From Cenococcum geophilum 1.58 (taxonomy: Eukaryota > Ascomycota > Dothideomycetes > Gloniales > Gloniaceae): 64,000 nucleotides of DNA. Where the stretch lies: assembly GCA_001692895.1 (NCBI GenBank), contig KV748229.1, forward strand, positions 929,112-993,111. Reading direction: 5' to 3'. The notes beneath the pieces are model-generated. The model worked only from the letters and a program-made list of their open reading frames with translations, did no database searches and was not told where the DNA came from. Below are positions 46,310 through 56,405 of the stretch, piece after piece (positions within the stretch are counted from its first letter, which is position 1; every line of letters begins with the position of its first letter). The position numbers and the translations under genes are program-made.

Positions 46310-46590
46310 AACTTTTAAAGTAGGTCTACCTTCTATTTATCTATCTTCTTAGCGCGGACTATTAGCTTATTAAGCTCTCCCTTTTAGAACTAGTAATTAC
46401 GCTCGCCCTAGGGAAAATAGTTAAGCTTATTCTTTATAACTTAGGTTATATTAAGGACCTTAGAGTAAATAGTAAGGTCTTTAAGCATATCTTCCTTAGT
46501 GGGCCATTTTAATATAGATATATTGTTTAGGTTCTTATATATAAGCTCTAGGCCCTACTTAATAAACTTATTAGCTTTATTCTCTAGTAT
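46310..46590 (-). mobile_element. Element X, piece: 5' gag region
   Basis: The minus strand gives a lysine-rich, helical-looking gag-like stretch that continues across the hAT-like insertion into 44375-43650. Beyond 46590 the sequence changes to minisatellite material, so the true 5' end and 5' LTR of X are not located. Confidence 0.5.
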
Positions 46591-46689
46591 ACGTCAGGAA
46601 AAAATTTACCAGCATTTTCGCAGTATTTGGCGGCATTTGGCGGCCAAATGCGCAATCCGCGCACTGTAACGTGTAGCGTATAGTATCGA

Positions 46690-46870
46690 CTTAGGTGCGG
46701 CATACTACCGCATCCAACAACGCGGTGCAGCATACTGCCGCATCCAGTAACGCGGTGCAAGCATACTGCCGCATCTAACAACGCGGTACAGCATTCTGCC
46801 GCATCTAATAACGCGGTGTAGTATTCTGCCGCATCCAATAATATAGTATAGCATTCTGCCGCATCTAATA
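46690..46870. repeat. 30-bp minisatellite, left part (~6 units)
   Basis: Units of the form CGCGGTGCAGCATACTGCCG followed by CATCTAATAA. The core GCAGTATACTGC is itself palindromic. The array continues in the same orientation at 47593-47725, so it was one array before the 722-bp element inserted. Confidence 0.9.
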
Positions 46871-47592
46871 CTGCGATTAATTAGCCAACGCACGGTCTCA
46901 CTCCGCGCACGATTTTCCTATATAAAATTGCGATTTTTAAGCAACTTTAAATATAAATAACTTAATAACCCTAAGCTATATTAACATGAAAATTTATATT
47001 TCTATATTTTATAGCTCTAATAATAGGTATATAAAGTTATTTTACAAAAAAAGTATTTCTAGCGTAAGATATTAATCTCCTATATAAATATAAACTATTT
47101 AAAAAAAGGTAAATAATATACTCTTTTATATTAAATACGCTTTAGAGCTATATAGAAACTATATACCTTAGTATAATAGTAATATTATTACCTTGTTCTT
47201 TTATAAGCATTATTTAAAAGGCTTTTTTATTAAAAATAGTACTTAACTTATTATTTAGAGGGGAAATAATAAGAATCCTAATTATTTTGCTTAATACTAT
47301 TAATATTAGCTAATAATAGAGTAAAATTATTATCTTTTTAGGAGTATATAGGTTATTTTTAAGCACTTCACTTTTATATAGGAAATTAGTATCTTATACT
47401 AGAAATATATTTTTTAAAAAAATAACTTTATATACTAATTCCCTAATCTATAAAATATACGACTATAAATTTTTATATTAATACGCCTTGTGGTTATTAA
47501 GTTATTTATACTTAAAGGTGCTTAAAAATCGCAATTTTGTATAGGGAAAATCGTGCGCGGAGTGAGACCGTGCGTTGGCTGATTAATCGCAG
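46871..47592. mobile_element. 722-bp TIR element (Tc1/mariner-type MITE) inside the minisatellite
   Basis: Terminal inverted repeats begin CTGCGATTAATTAGCCAACG on the left; the right end is the complement of CTGCGATTAATCAGCCAACG. Similarity continues inward for about 220 bp on each side, fading near 47092 and 47375, so most of the element is one large foldback. It is flanked by TA (46869-46870 and 47593-47594). The unpaired centre is about 280 bp and AT-rich with no ORF. The outer 50 bp are better preserved than the AT-rich inner parts. The TA duplication suggests Tc1/mariner mobilisation. Its TIR differs from that of the pogo element at 18090. Confidence 0.85.
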
Positions 47593-47725
47593 TAACGCAG
47601 TGTAGTATTTTACCGTATCTAATAACGCGGTGCAGTATACTGCCGCATCTAGTAACGCGGTATAAGTATACTGCCGCATCTAATAACGCGGTGCAGTATA
47701 CTGCCGCATTTAACAACATAGTGTA
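47593..47725. repeat. 30-bp minisatellite, right part (~4 units)
   Basis: Same unit and orientation as 46690-46870. Outside the array AAATGCGCAAT (about 46636-46646) faces ATTGCGCATTT (about 47730-47740), an 11-bp inverted pair that may mark the ends of a larger element containing the array. Confidence 0.85.
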
Positions 47726-47740
47726 GCTAATTGCGCATTT

Positions 47741-47864
47741 ATAGCTACCTAGGTAAGTAGTGCCTTTATTCTATTAAGCTCTCTCTATACTTAATGCATA
47801 ATTAATATATAATACCCCCCTTACGTATTCTATATATCTTGCTTACTTTAAGTAATAAATAAGT
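47741..47864. other. Short flank, no feature recognised
   Basis: Decayed sequence between the minisatellite element and Copia E. It ends in the GTTAC duplication at 47865-47869. Confidence 0.5.
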
Positions 47865-47869
47865 GTTAC

Positions 47870-48128
47870 TGTATAATTATAGTACCTACTATACTAACCG
47901 CGTGCTTACGCGGTTCGATACACCAAGTACGCGTTTATACGTTTAGTTCGCTTACGCGTCTAGTGCACTCCTAAAACACTAGCTTAGGGGGAAGGCGCGT
48001 TAGTATATAGACCACGTAGCCCACCTTAATAGAATTGACAGTTACCACCGTCTAAATAAGCATACGATACTATACGTATTTCGTGCCCCTAGACACAACT
48101 CACTTATACCATTAAATTGGTACNAANA
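47870..48128 (+). repeat. Element E 5' LTR (259 bp)
   Basis: It begins TGTATAATTATAGTACC and ends GGTAC followed by partly ambiguous bases. It contains a GCTTACGC/GCGGTT-rich block (ACCGCGTGCTTACGCGGTTCG) that folds on itself (ACCGCGT/ACGCGGT). Same length as the 3' copy. Confidence 0.92.
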
Positions 48129-48183
48129 CTAATTAGTNAGCGCGCANAGATNANGAGATACGCACTTNCTTAGAAGACGTCNN
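48124..48183. other. Cluster of ambiguous bases at LTR end and leader
   Basis: About ten ambiguous calls in 60 bases cover the end of the 5' LTR and the presumed primer-binding site of E, so the primer-binding site cannot be read. Confidence 0.8.
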
Positions 48184-51100
48184 ACGCTCTACCTTGCAAG
48201 CCCCTATTTTAGTTAAAGAGAATTAAAGTACTCTAGATTTGGAAGACGTCTAACGCTCTACCTTACCTAGAATTACCTTAAATCTACCCTGGTTTTAGAA
48301 GACGTTTACGCTCTACCTTAATTAGAGATATTAACTACTGTACTAGTAGTCAACGCGACCACGTTAAGAACGCGATCACACCAAGAACGCGACTACCCCA
48401 ACTACCTTAATACCCCGGCCTCCTCTCTAACCCCTTACGGAGACCCCTTACCCTCCTATAAACCGTTACGGGCCCATTAACCGATTTTACGGACCCTTAT
48501 AAGACCTCTCCTACCCGCTACGCACTAGAATATATTATACAGTATGGCAGATATTAGTAAGCAAGTTAGCAAAGGTCAAAAGAAGTGGAGACAAGGAGTC
48601 GACCTTACGTCTACGGATAACGTTAACGACTATATTTAATTTAAAACCCTTAAGTATAAATACTTTAAGTTTATAAACAACGACCTATAGAAACAGTACT
48701 AGGAAGACTTTACGGACTTTACGGAAGCTATTTTTAAGGCCTATAACCCTACTACTATCCGCAACCTACGAACCCTTTTACGTTACTAAGGCGTATAGGT
48801 TAAAAGGGACAAACGAGTTACTATAGCACAGTCTCTATATAATATAATACATAAGGAGGACTAAACAGAATAGACTAAGGAAGAAATCCTAGACCAGTTT
48901 AATACTACTAAGGAACTCTTTACTTCTTCTAAACTTAATATAATCGCTAGCCTTATACCTAACCCTCTTAACCAAATTTGTCCTATAAACCTAAGCAGTT
49001 TTAGAATTAATCTTACGGGCCAAAGTATACCTAGTACTTAAGTTACGGACCGCAATACCCCTGTAACCCAAATTATAGACCATAACACCCCCATAAACCA
49101 AAACACGGACTAAAACCCTTTTGTTATTTAAGCTATAGATCCATAAGCTATATATCCGCAAGCTATAAATCCACAAGCTATAGATCCGTAAACCACCTAA
49201 GCAAAGACCTATAGTAAGGAGCTAGCTAATCTGGCTAAGCTCTATACCGACGAATCTAAGTACAGCAGTAAAAACGATAATTTTGACTTTAAACTGACCA
49301 TCTTTACGGACCTCTGTTAGAAGGCTAATATCCCTAAATAGGAGTTTAGCTAAGCCTACTTTACTATACTACGCGGCCTAGCACTTAACTACTACTACAC
49401 TAACCTTAAGAGTAACCCCCTTGGCGTTCCCTTTAATAAGCTATATAAGGCTACACGTAACTACTTCAAAGGGCCAAAATATAGGCGTAATATCCTTACC
49501 TAATAGAATGCGACCAAGTTATAGACCGTAATGGACAAGAATACTAAAAAATCAACCATAGAGTGCCTATAAATCCTTATCAAAGACCTCCGCCACCTAT
49601 AGCACGGTCTTAATATTAAGCTTTAAACGGACGACTTCTTGCACAATAAACTAATTACGGCCTACCAGGAAATGGAACTCTACAAATACGCCTATTATAA
49701 GCCCGCAGACACCATAGCTGGCCTTATTAACAATTTATAGTCCTCTATTACAACGTACAAAGCCTTAAACCCGCTAGGTAGTACTTAAGCCTTTATTACG
49801 GACCTACAAGATCCGCAAACTAACTCAGATACCTACTTTACGGACCGCCGCTACCGCTAGCAGCACCCGCATCGACTAGGTTCTACCCGCAACCTCCGCA
49901 GCAACTCCTATACAAAAGTATACCCCCATAGACGAACCAATTAGAAGTGCTTTATATGCGGTAAGGAAGGATATTAGTCTATAAGGCATACCTAAGAAGA
50001 ACGTAACAGGTCTAAGAAGAAATTTAATAAACGGATTAAACCAGTTTATCTTAGAATATAAAGGAAAGGAAGTAGAAGAGTTTCTTAACAAGTTAATGGA
50101 AGCCCTTATAATTAATTTTAACTTAGACGCTTAGGAATAGGAGACCTTAGAGATATTCCTAATTACTTTCGGACCTTTTACAGACAGTTAAGCCTTTAAT
50201 ACTATGACCATATTAGCCGACTGTTCCTTTATACACTTAATTGCACCCAAAAACTGGCCCGTAAGCATACCCGTTAGACCCATTACGGACGTTACAGACC
50301 GTAAACAGGACCTATTTGCATATATTACTACAGAACGCTATACCCCTAAAGAATTCTATAGCGTTATAATTAATATAGGTGCCTCTAAGAAGTCTACTAC
50401 AGGTTACGGACAATACCTTACATATAAGACCACCGTAAATAATAATACGGATATTAATACTATACAATCTAGGGCCGTAAATGTCCAATTCGGCATCGGC
50501 TTAACTATATCAATTAGATTAGTTGCAGTTAAGACCCTAATTAGCCTAGTTAACTTCTACGTAGTAAAAGCGGACACCCCTTTTCTACTCTGCCTTGCAG
50601 ATATAGATAGGTTATAGGTCTACTATAACAACGTTACAGACATCGTAATTAGCCCCGTAACTGCCCTAGGAAGCAAACATATTACCCTACCAATTATATA
50701 ACATTTTAGACACCCGTTCCTTATATAGGGAGAGACTTTACAGACCTATATTTAGGAATCTTTTAACTATAACCCGTGCTACCTCACTAGTACGGAGATC
50801 TACCGCCTACACCGCCGCTTTGGCTACCTATTAGCTAAAAAGCTATATAGAGTCCTTAAACGTTCTGAACATAATAACATTAATAGGAAGGCAATCGACC
50901 ACCTAACTAAATACTACTCTTTCTACTAGAAATACGGACGTTCCCTAGGCAGATTTAAGTTCACCCTTTATAAGGACCTTAATTTCAACTACTTAGTGTA
51001 CGTAGATATTATGTACATTAACAGCAGTCCAGTATTATATATAATTAACGAGGTAACCCACTATTAAGCCGCCTATTGGTTATAAAATATATCCATAAAA

Positions 51101-51422
51101 TATATTTGGGATATTTTACGGACCTGCTAGATTAACACATACCTTAGGCCTTCTAAGTATATCACCCACAACGCTAGTAAGAACTTTATTAGCAAGGAAT
51201 TCCAGCAGTATACTATAGCTATAGCTATATTAACAAAAGCCGTTCTAATTAAGGCGCACTAGTCCATTAGGCTTATTAAGCGAGCTTACCTAGCTTTATA
51301 GAGAGCTTACTAGATTATTACGGACGAGTATAAGAACATCTAAAAGGAACTAGCTTTACAGATAGCCGTAAAAGCCGTTAACGACACCGCCGGCCCTAAC
51401 GGACTAGTACCTACCCTCTTAG

Positions 51423-51549
51423 TGTGAGGTGATAAGCTCCGCACCACTCAGCCACACAAACCCGCAAAAGGTAAGCAAGTGACTGGCTTGATGCCAGGCA
51501 CGGCTGTGCGGAACAATACATATAGGCGAGGTGACTTCGTCACCTGACA
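51423..51549. mobile_element. 127-bp un-RIPed insert with TG...CA ends (solo LTR or MITE)
   Basis: The insert begins TGTGAGGTGATAAGC and ends TCACCTGACA, flanked by CTTAG on both sides (51418-51422 and 51550-51554). The same place in Copia element 1 (about 185-205) is uninterrupted. TG...CA ends and a 5-bp duplication fit a very small solo LTR. The ends are also mutually inverted (TGTSAGGTGA), which fits a MITE. A 7-bp-stem hairpin (AGGTGAC-TTC-GTCACCT) lies at its right end. Rich in CA and TG, so young or too short for RIP. Confidence 0.8.
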
Positions 51550-53748
51550 CTTAGTCTACGGAGCCTACCTAAGGATAAGTAACCTAGACCCCCCTACCCC
51601 GTCTATTATAGAATAAGCAGCTGTAATACGGAAGGCAATAGCCAAGATAGTTAAACTACGGGCCAAATAAGCTGTTAATAACGCCCTATACTACCGCAAC
51701 GGACCTAATACAACCCTAGTATATAACCTCCCGCTTAACTCTAAAGTCCTTATATGGCGAGAAAGCGGCAATTAGACTAGACCTTACCGTTTACTAGCCG
51801 TAGAAGACGAGACCTACTATATATAGCTCCCTAGCGGACCAACAAGCTTTAAAAGCACATCCGTAAAACCCTATTTTTGGCCCGAAAGCACCTATAACGT
51901 CGAGCTAGACAAACTAGAAGCACTTACCGAGCTAGATAAACTAGAAGCACCTACCAAATTAGATAAACTAGAAGCACCCGCCAAACTAGATAAACTAAAA
52001 GCACCCTTACCTACTAAAGAAGTCCTCTAGAAACCTACTAAGCCTACAAAACCTACTATAAAGCGTGGCCGAGGGCGCCCCCGAAAGTACCCTATAACTA
52101 AAAACCCCATAATAGAGAATTACCTAACCTCTATAGACACCTCCACAGGTATATCCGTAAAACAATCTCCGCCTACAGATATATCAGTTCTAGTATAGGA
52201 AACCCCCTTTACGGACTTATAACGTAAAGAGATTAACGGACTACTTAAGAAGGGCGTCTTTGCGGTTATAACGGAGAGAGACATTCCGCAAGGCGTCCGT
52301 ATATTTAACTCGCGCTTTATTAACAAAATTAAGCACCCTAGTACTAATAAAGCCTTTAAAAAGTCAAGGCTTATCGTATAAGCTTATAACAACTAAGGAA
52401 AGGACCTCGTCCTTACGCAATTGCCTACAATTTAACGGGTTAGTTAATGGATTATACTTGCGCTTATACCAGGTCTACAGAAAACTAAACCCATAGCTCT
52501 CTACTTACGGGACATCTTATAAGCCTACGTGTAGTCTAATACCTACCTAAGTAGGGATATCTTTATACGGCTACCGCTCGAGCTTAATCTATAACTAGGA
52601 ACAATTTTATGGGTTATAAAACCACTTTACGGAGTACTAGAAGCTAGAAACCACTAGTTTAAGACGTACTACTAGCACTACGTTAGTAAACTTAAGATGG
52701 AGCAGTCAACCTATAACCCTTACCTCCTACATACCCTATTAAACGGCCTTGGCATCGTTAGACTCTAAACAGACAATACCCTCTTTTTAGCAGACCAAAC
52801 TTTTACGGACGCGGAAGAGACCAAACTATAAGAGGCTAAGTTCCTAGCAAAGCCATAGGAGCAGTTAACTAAGTAAACTCTAATTAAGTTTAACGGAGGC
52901 TTAATTACATAAAAGGGTAACTTAATCTAGCTAACTTAGGAACGCTAAGCTTAAAACCTAAAGCTCGTTACGGTAAAGCTTATAAACCTTACTAGTTCCC
53001 GCGGAGAGACCCATAAAACCGTAAATATAAAGGACTAATACGCTGCATAGCGTGCAAGAGGTGCCTATATTGCTATAGTCTGTTAACCCAAATCTGCCTA
53101 TAACTTATCCTTTGCGGCCTAGGCAGTAGATCTATAAAAAGAAAATATTAAGCAGTTTAATAAGCGCATTTAATAACAGATTAATAACGCGATAAGAGGA
53201 CTTACTTTTGTACCACTAGACCTAAATTCTATTAGCGTAATGGTATTTATAGACGCCTCCTTCGCCAATAATAGGGACCTGTTATCGTAAATCGGCTTTA
53301 TAATTATACTTACGGACCGTAATTAAGACGCAAATATACTGTATTAGTCTTTAATTAAATATAAGCAAGTAACCCGCAGTGTACTAGCTTCTAAACTATA
53401 TATACTAGCCCATGGCTTTAATATAGCAGCTATAATTAAATTAATAATCTAGAAGATCCTATAACTGGAGCAGCTACCCCTAGTTTTATACACCGATTTA
53501 AAGTCCCTCTACAACTACCTAGTCAAACTAGGTACAATATAAGAGAAGAGGCTTATGGTCGACCTAATGTGCCTATATCAGGCCTATGAATAACGCGAGA
53601 TTACGGAGGTTAAATAGATTAGCAGCGGAGACAACCTAGTAGACGCTATAACGAAGGCAAAGCCATGTTAAGCTCTTAAAACCCTAATTAATATAAATAA
53701 GCTTAACCTAAAGGTTATAGAATGGGTAGAGCGAGACTAACGGAGCAT

Positions 53749-53819
53749 TTANGGTTNAGNNACGGCCCGTNNGNANGNCNNNNNNNNNNNTNNNNGNCCN
53801 NTNAAAGGNCGTATAGTTN
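53749..53819. other. Gap-like run of ambiguous bases
   Basis: Mostly N with a few called bases, placed just after the RNase H region of E. The following 170 bp before the 3' LTR is better preserved. Confidence 0.9.
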
Positions 53820-53990
53820 ATTTTATGGACCGTAAGCAGGACTTACGGCCAGCTTAGAGCACCGTTCGGAAGGCAACCCAAAAGGCACCTCGGGAGGGAT
53901 TTCCTATGTATTTTCTTACGTCTTTTATGGTTCTATTAAGGCAATTACGGAGGCTATACGCAAGTGGTTCCATTTTCTAAGTACCGCCAG

Positions 53991-54249
53991 TGTATAATTA
54001 CAGCACCTGCTATACTAACCGCGTACTTACGCGGTTCGATACACCAAGTACGCGTTTACGCGTTCGGTTCGCTTACGCGTCTAGTACACTCCTAAAACAC
54101 TAGCTTAGGGGGGAGGTGCGTTAGTATATAGACCACGTAGCCCACCTCAATAGAATTGACAGTCACCACCGTCTAAATAAGCATACGATACTATACGTAT
54201 TTCGTGCCCCTAGACACGACTCACTTATACCATTAAATTGGTACTAACA
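53991..54249 (+). repeat. Element E 3' LTR (259 bp)
   Basis: It begins TGTATAATTACAGCACC and ends GGTACTAACA, followed by GTTAC. Differences from the 5' LTR are mainly C/T and G/A, and the 3' copy retains more of the unmutated forms. Confidence 0.92.
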
Positions 54250-54261
54250 GTTACTCTTCCC

Positions 54262-54435
54262 ACGCACTTAATAGTATTTACTTAGTCTACGCGGTTAGTA
54301 GTATTTACCTATTCCGCGCAATTAGTATACTTTACTTAGTCTATATAATTAGTACCCTTTACTTATTCTACGTAGTTAGTACCCTTTACTTATTTTACGC
54401 AGTTAGTATTCTTTACTTATTTTATACGCCTAGTA
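54262..54435. repeat. ~27-bp degenerate minisatellite
   Basis: About six units of TTAGTACCCTTTACTTATTCTACGCAG-like text, strongly diverged. Non-coding. It lies immediately outside the right LTR of E. Confidence 0.75.
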
Positions 54436-55549
54436 TATACTATATAAAGAATATATTTTAACCTAATAGTAGTATAGTATAGCCTTAATACGCCTAATAA
54501 CGCCCTTTAATTAACCTACTATTTTAAGTTTAATATTTATATAAGTCCTACCGCGATAGTAGCACCGTACTATTAAACCCCTAACTATCTTTATTTTCGC
54601 CGTTATTCTTACTATTATTTTCCCTATCTATCCCGCTGCCTTCTCTACTCTTATCCTCTTTGTTGCTATTATTTTCCCTATTTATTCCGCTACCTTCTCT
54701 ACTCTTATCCTTTTTATTAGCAAATTCCAGTATTACCGGTCTATCTTTACTCCGTAGGCAGGCCTTTATATCCTCTAGTATAATATTATCTATAATATTT
54801 ATAACCTTAGACTTACTAGTAAAAGTATACTATAAGATACGGTAATTAATTCCTATTTCCTATTTATTATTACCTTAAATTTATTTAAGGCGCGCTTAAA
54901 TAGTATTAATATTATAGTTATATAGCATTAAAATTATTTTATTAGTATACTGCAAGAAGGAGACCTTATATATAGTTTTAGGGTTTATTCTTTATAATAA
55001 ATACGCTAGGCTACCATTGTCCTATTATATTATCTTTATTAGCCCGTATATAATAATTAAAATAGCGTAATATTATAATATAGGAAACGGCGGTAAAGTG
55101 CTATAGTATACAGCGAGTATCGCGATATAACGTTGCGATGCGATTAATATAATATTATATGTTTACACTTATAGTATACAGTTATTAAGTAAACCCGTTA
55201 TTATACTTAGGATCTAGTTCCTCTAAATCTTCTATAATATCCTTAAACGGATTACTAATTACCTATTAAGTCTGTAGTATCTTATCTCTAGTTATATTCC
55301 ATATCTTATTAACTTATTATAGAAGTAGCCTATATAGCCTTTTATCACGTTTAGGTTAGTAGCTCTTTTAGGTATTTTATAGTTACTCCTAACTATCTAT
55401 AATACGCTTTAGTAAATATAGTAAGAGGCTTCCTATAGATTTACCTATAATTATAGCGTTAGCTTTAAACTTATAAATAACTTATATTCTACTTTTATAG
55501 TCCTTAAAAGTATATTAAATTGCTATATATATAAGCTATATCGTATTAG

Positions 55550-56020
55550 CTGTAATAGGCGAGAAAAGGTTAGTACTATTCTTATTAAGGGCAAGTAACC
55601 TTAGCCTAATATTAAAGAACACGCGCTTAATATAATATGTAATAATTAGCGCCTTAAATCTTGTCTCTCTATCCTAGCCTTAGTTAGTTAGGTATAGTAA
55701 AAGGTAAAGTACTAACTAGGCTACCGAGCGTAAAGCGGTTATCCTTAAGTAGTTCCGCTACTTCCTTTACTATAGCCTTAGTATCTAGTTTAAGGTAGTT
55801 ATAGCTCCTAGTAACGGTATTACGTACTATATTTATTATATAACACTAAAACATATTAAGCTGGTTATATAGCTAGAAAATCGGTTAGTATAGTGCTACT
55901 AAATCTAAGGACCGCAAACCTTATATGCCGCTAGCCCCGGTAGTATACTTAATGCTCTATTTATTAGGTTTTTATAACGGTTTATAATAGTAATCGCCTC
56001 TTTCCATATCTGCTTTATTA
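55550..56020 (-). pseudogene. Unrecognised minus-strand coding remnant downstream of the transposase
   Basis: About 155 codons read in one frame from 56020 down to about 55560, with stops only at former Gln/Trp-type positions. The text includes KLDTKAIVKEVAELLKDNRF and TLGSLVSTLPF. It continues from 58809 across Copia F. I do not recognise the family. It may be the C-terminal part of the same transposase or a second transposon gene. Confidence 0.45.
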
Positions 56021-56025
56021 GTGTG

Positions 56026-56202
56026 TGTTAGTATTACCTAGGGGGGTACTGTAATTGCAATATAAGGTAACAGGTTCTTTAATTCATTCGTGTTCTTTCG
56101 CAGAGGATCGTAAGGATCGCGGTGCCTAAATAGGGGGTTGATAAGTCACCGTAAGGATGACTAATTAGAGACATGACTACGTAACCTCTACTTGTATAGA
56201 CA
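56026..56202 (-). repeat. Element F LTR, left copy (177 bp)
   Basis: It begins TGTTAGTATTACC and ends TTGTATAGACA on the plus strand. It is 177 bp, equal to the right copy, and most differences are C/T or G/A. Relative to the minus-strand gag it is the 3' LTR. Confidence 0.93.
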
Positions 56203-56284
56203 CTGGCGACATTTATAAAAAGGAAAAAAGGTAAGAAAGTATAAAGGAGAAGTATATAGGTTAACAGGTGCTTAGGGCAGTAAT

Positions 56285-56405
56285 CGCGAATGTCTCGGGT
56301 ATTGCGAATATTACGGATATTGCAGACGTTGCGGATATTGTTATAGATATTGCGGATATCGCTACAGATATTACGAATATTGCGGATATCGTGAACATTC
56401 GGATA
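56285..56405. repeat. Short degenerate tandem repeat (GATATTGCG type)
   Basis: Units of 9-18 bp built on GATATTGCGGATATC. The plus-strand open frame 56268-56471 reads as Ile/Asp/Ala repeats over it and is an artefact. Confidence 0.7.

Larger units (their letters stand above)
14276..46590 (-). mobile_element. Ty3/Gypsy element X, minus strand, host of most nested insertions
   Basis: X is read on the minus strand from about 46590 down to 14276. It survives as pieces separated by other elements: 46590-46310, 44375-42658, 20793-20000, 18003-16653 and 16081-14463, plus the LTR. In minus-strand order the pieces give a gag region, an aspartic-protease region (about 43560-43500), RT (starting about 20450 and continuing below 18003), RNase H (about 17450-17200), integrase and a 3'UTR. 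The pieces are consistent in order and orientation, which supports one interrupted element. It is an old fossil with very many breaks. The 5' LTR was not found. Confidence 0.75.
47870..54249 (+). mobile_element. Ty1/Copia element E, both LTRs present
   Basis: Two 259-bp LTRs and the 5-bp duplication GTTAC (47865-47869 and 54250-54254) define a 6380-bp element. Parts in order: gag (from about 48544, zinc-knuckle-like stretch near 49948-50000), protease (about 50370-50470), integrase (about 50690-51900), a basic linker with KRGRGRPRKY at about 52060-52090, RT (about 52200-52900) and RNase H (about 53180-53720). A 127-bp insertion lies in the integrase region. A stretch rich in ambiguous bases lies at 53749-53819. 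The longest open frame in the window, 50204-50617, is a protease-region piece of this element. Many breaks. LTRs still agree closely. Confidence 0.92.

Noticed and set aside
46584-46893. Cys-rich repeated open frames on the minus strand
   Set aside because: They translate the 30-bp minisatellite, which is also a multiple of three. No start context or conserved domain.
46690-47725. Possible CRISPR array with palindromic 30-bp unit
   Set aside because: Units are contiguous without variable spacers; it is a minisatellite split by a transposon.
50204-50617. Longest open frame (137 codons) as an independent gene
   Set aside because: It lies between gag and integrase of Copia E, has protease-like text and is a surviving piece of that fossil.
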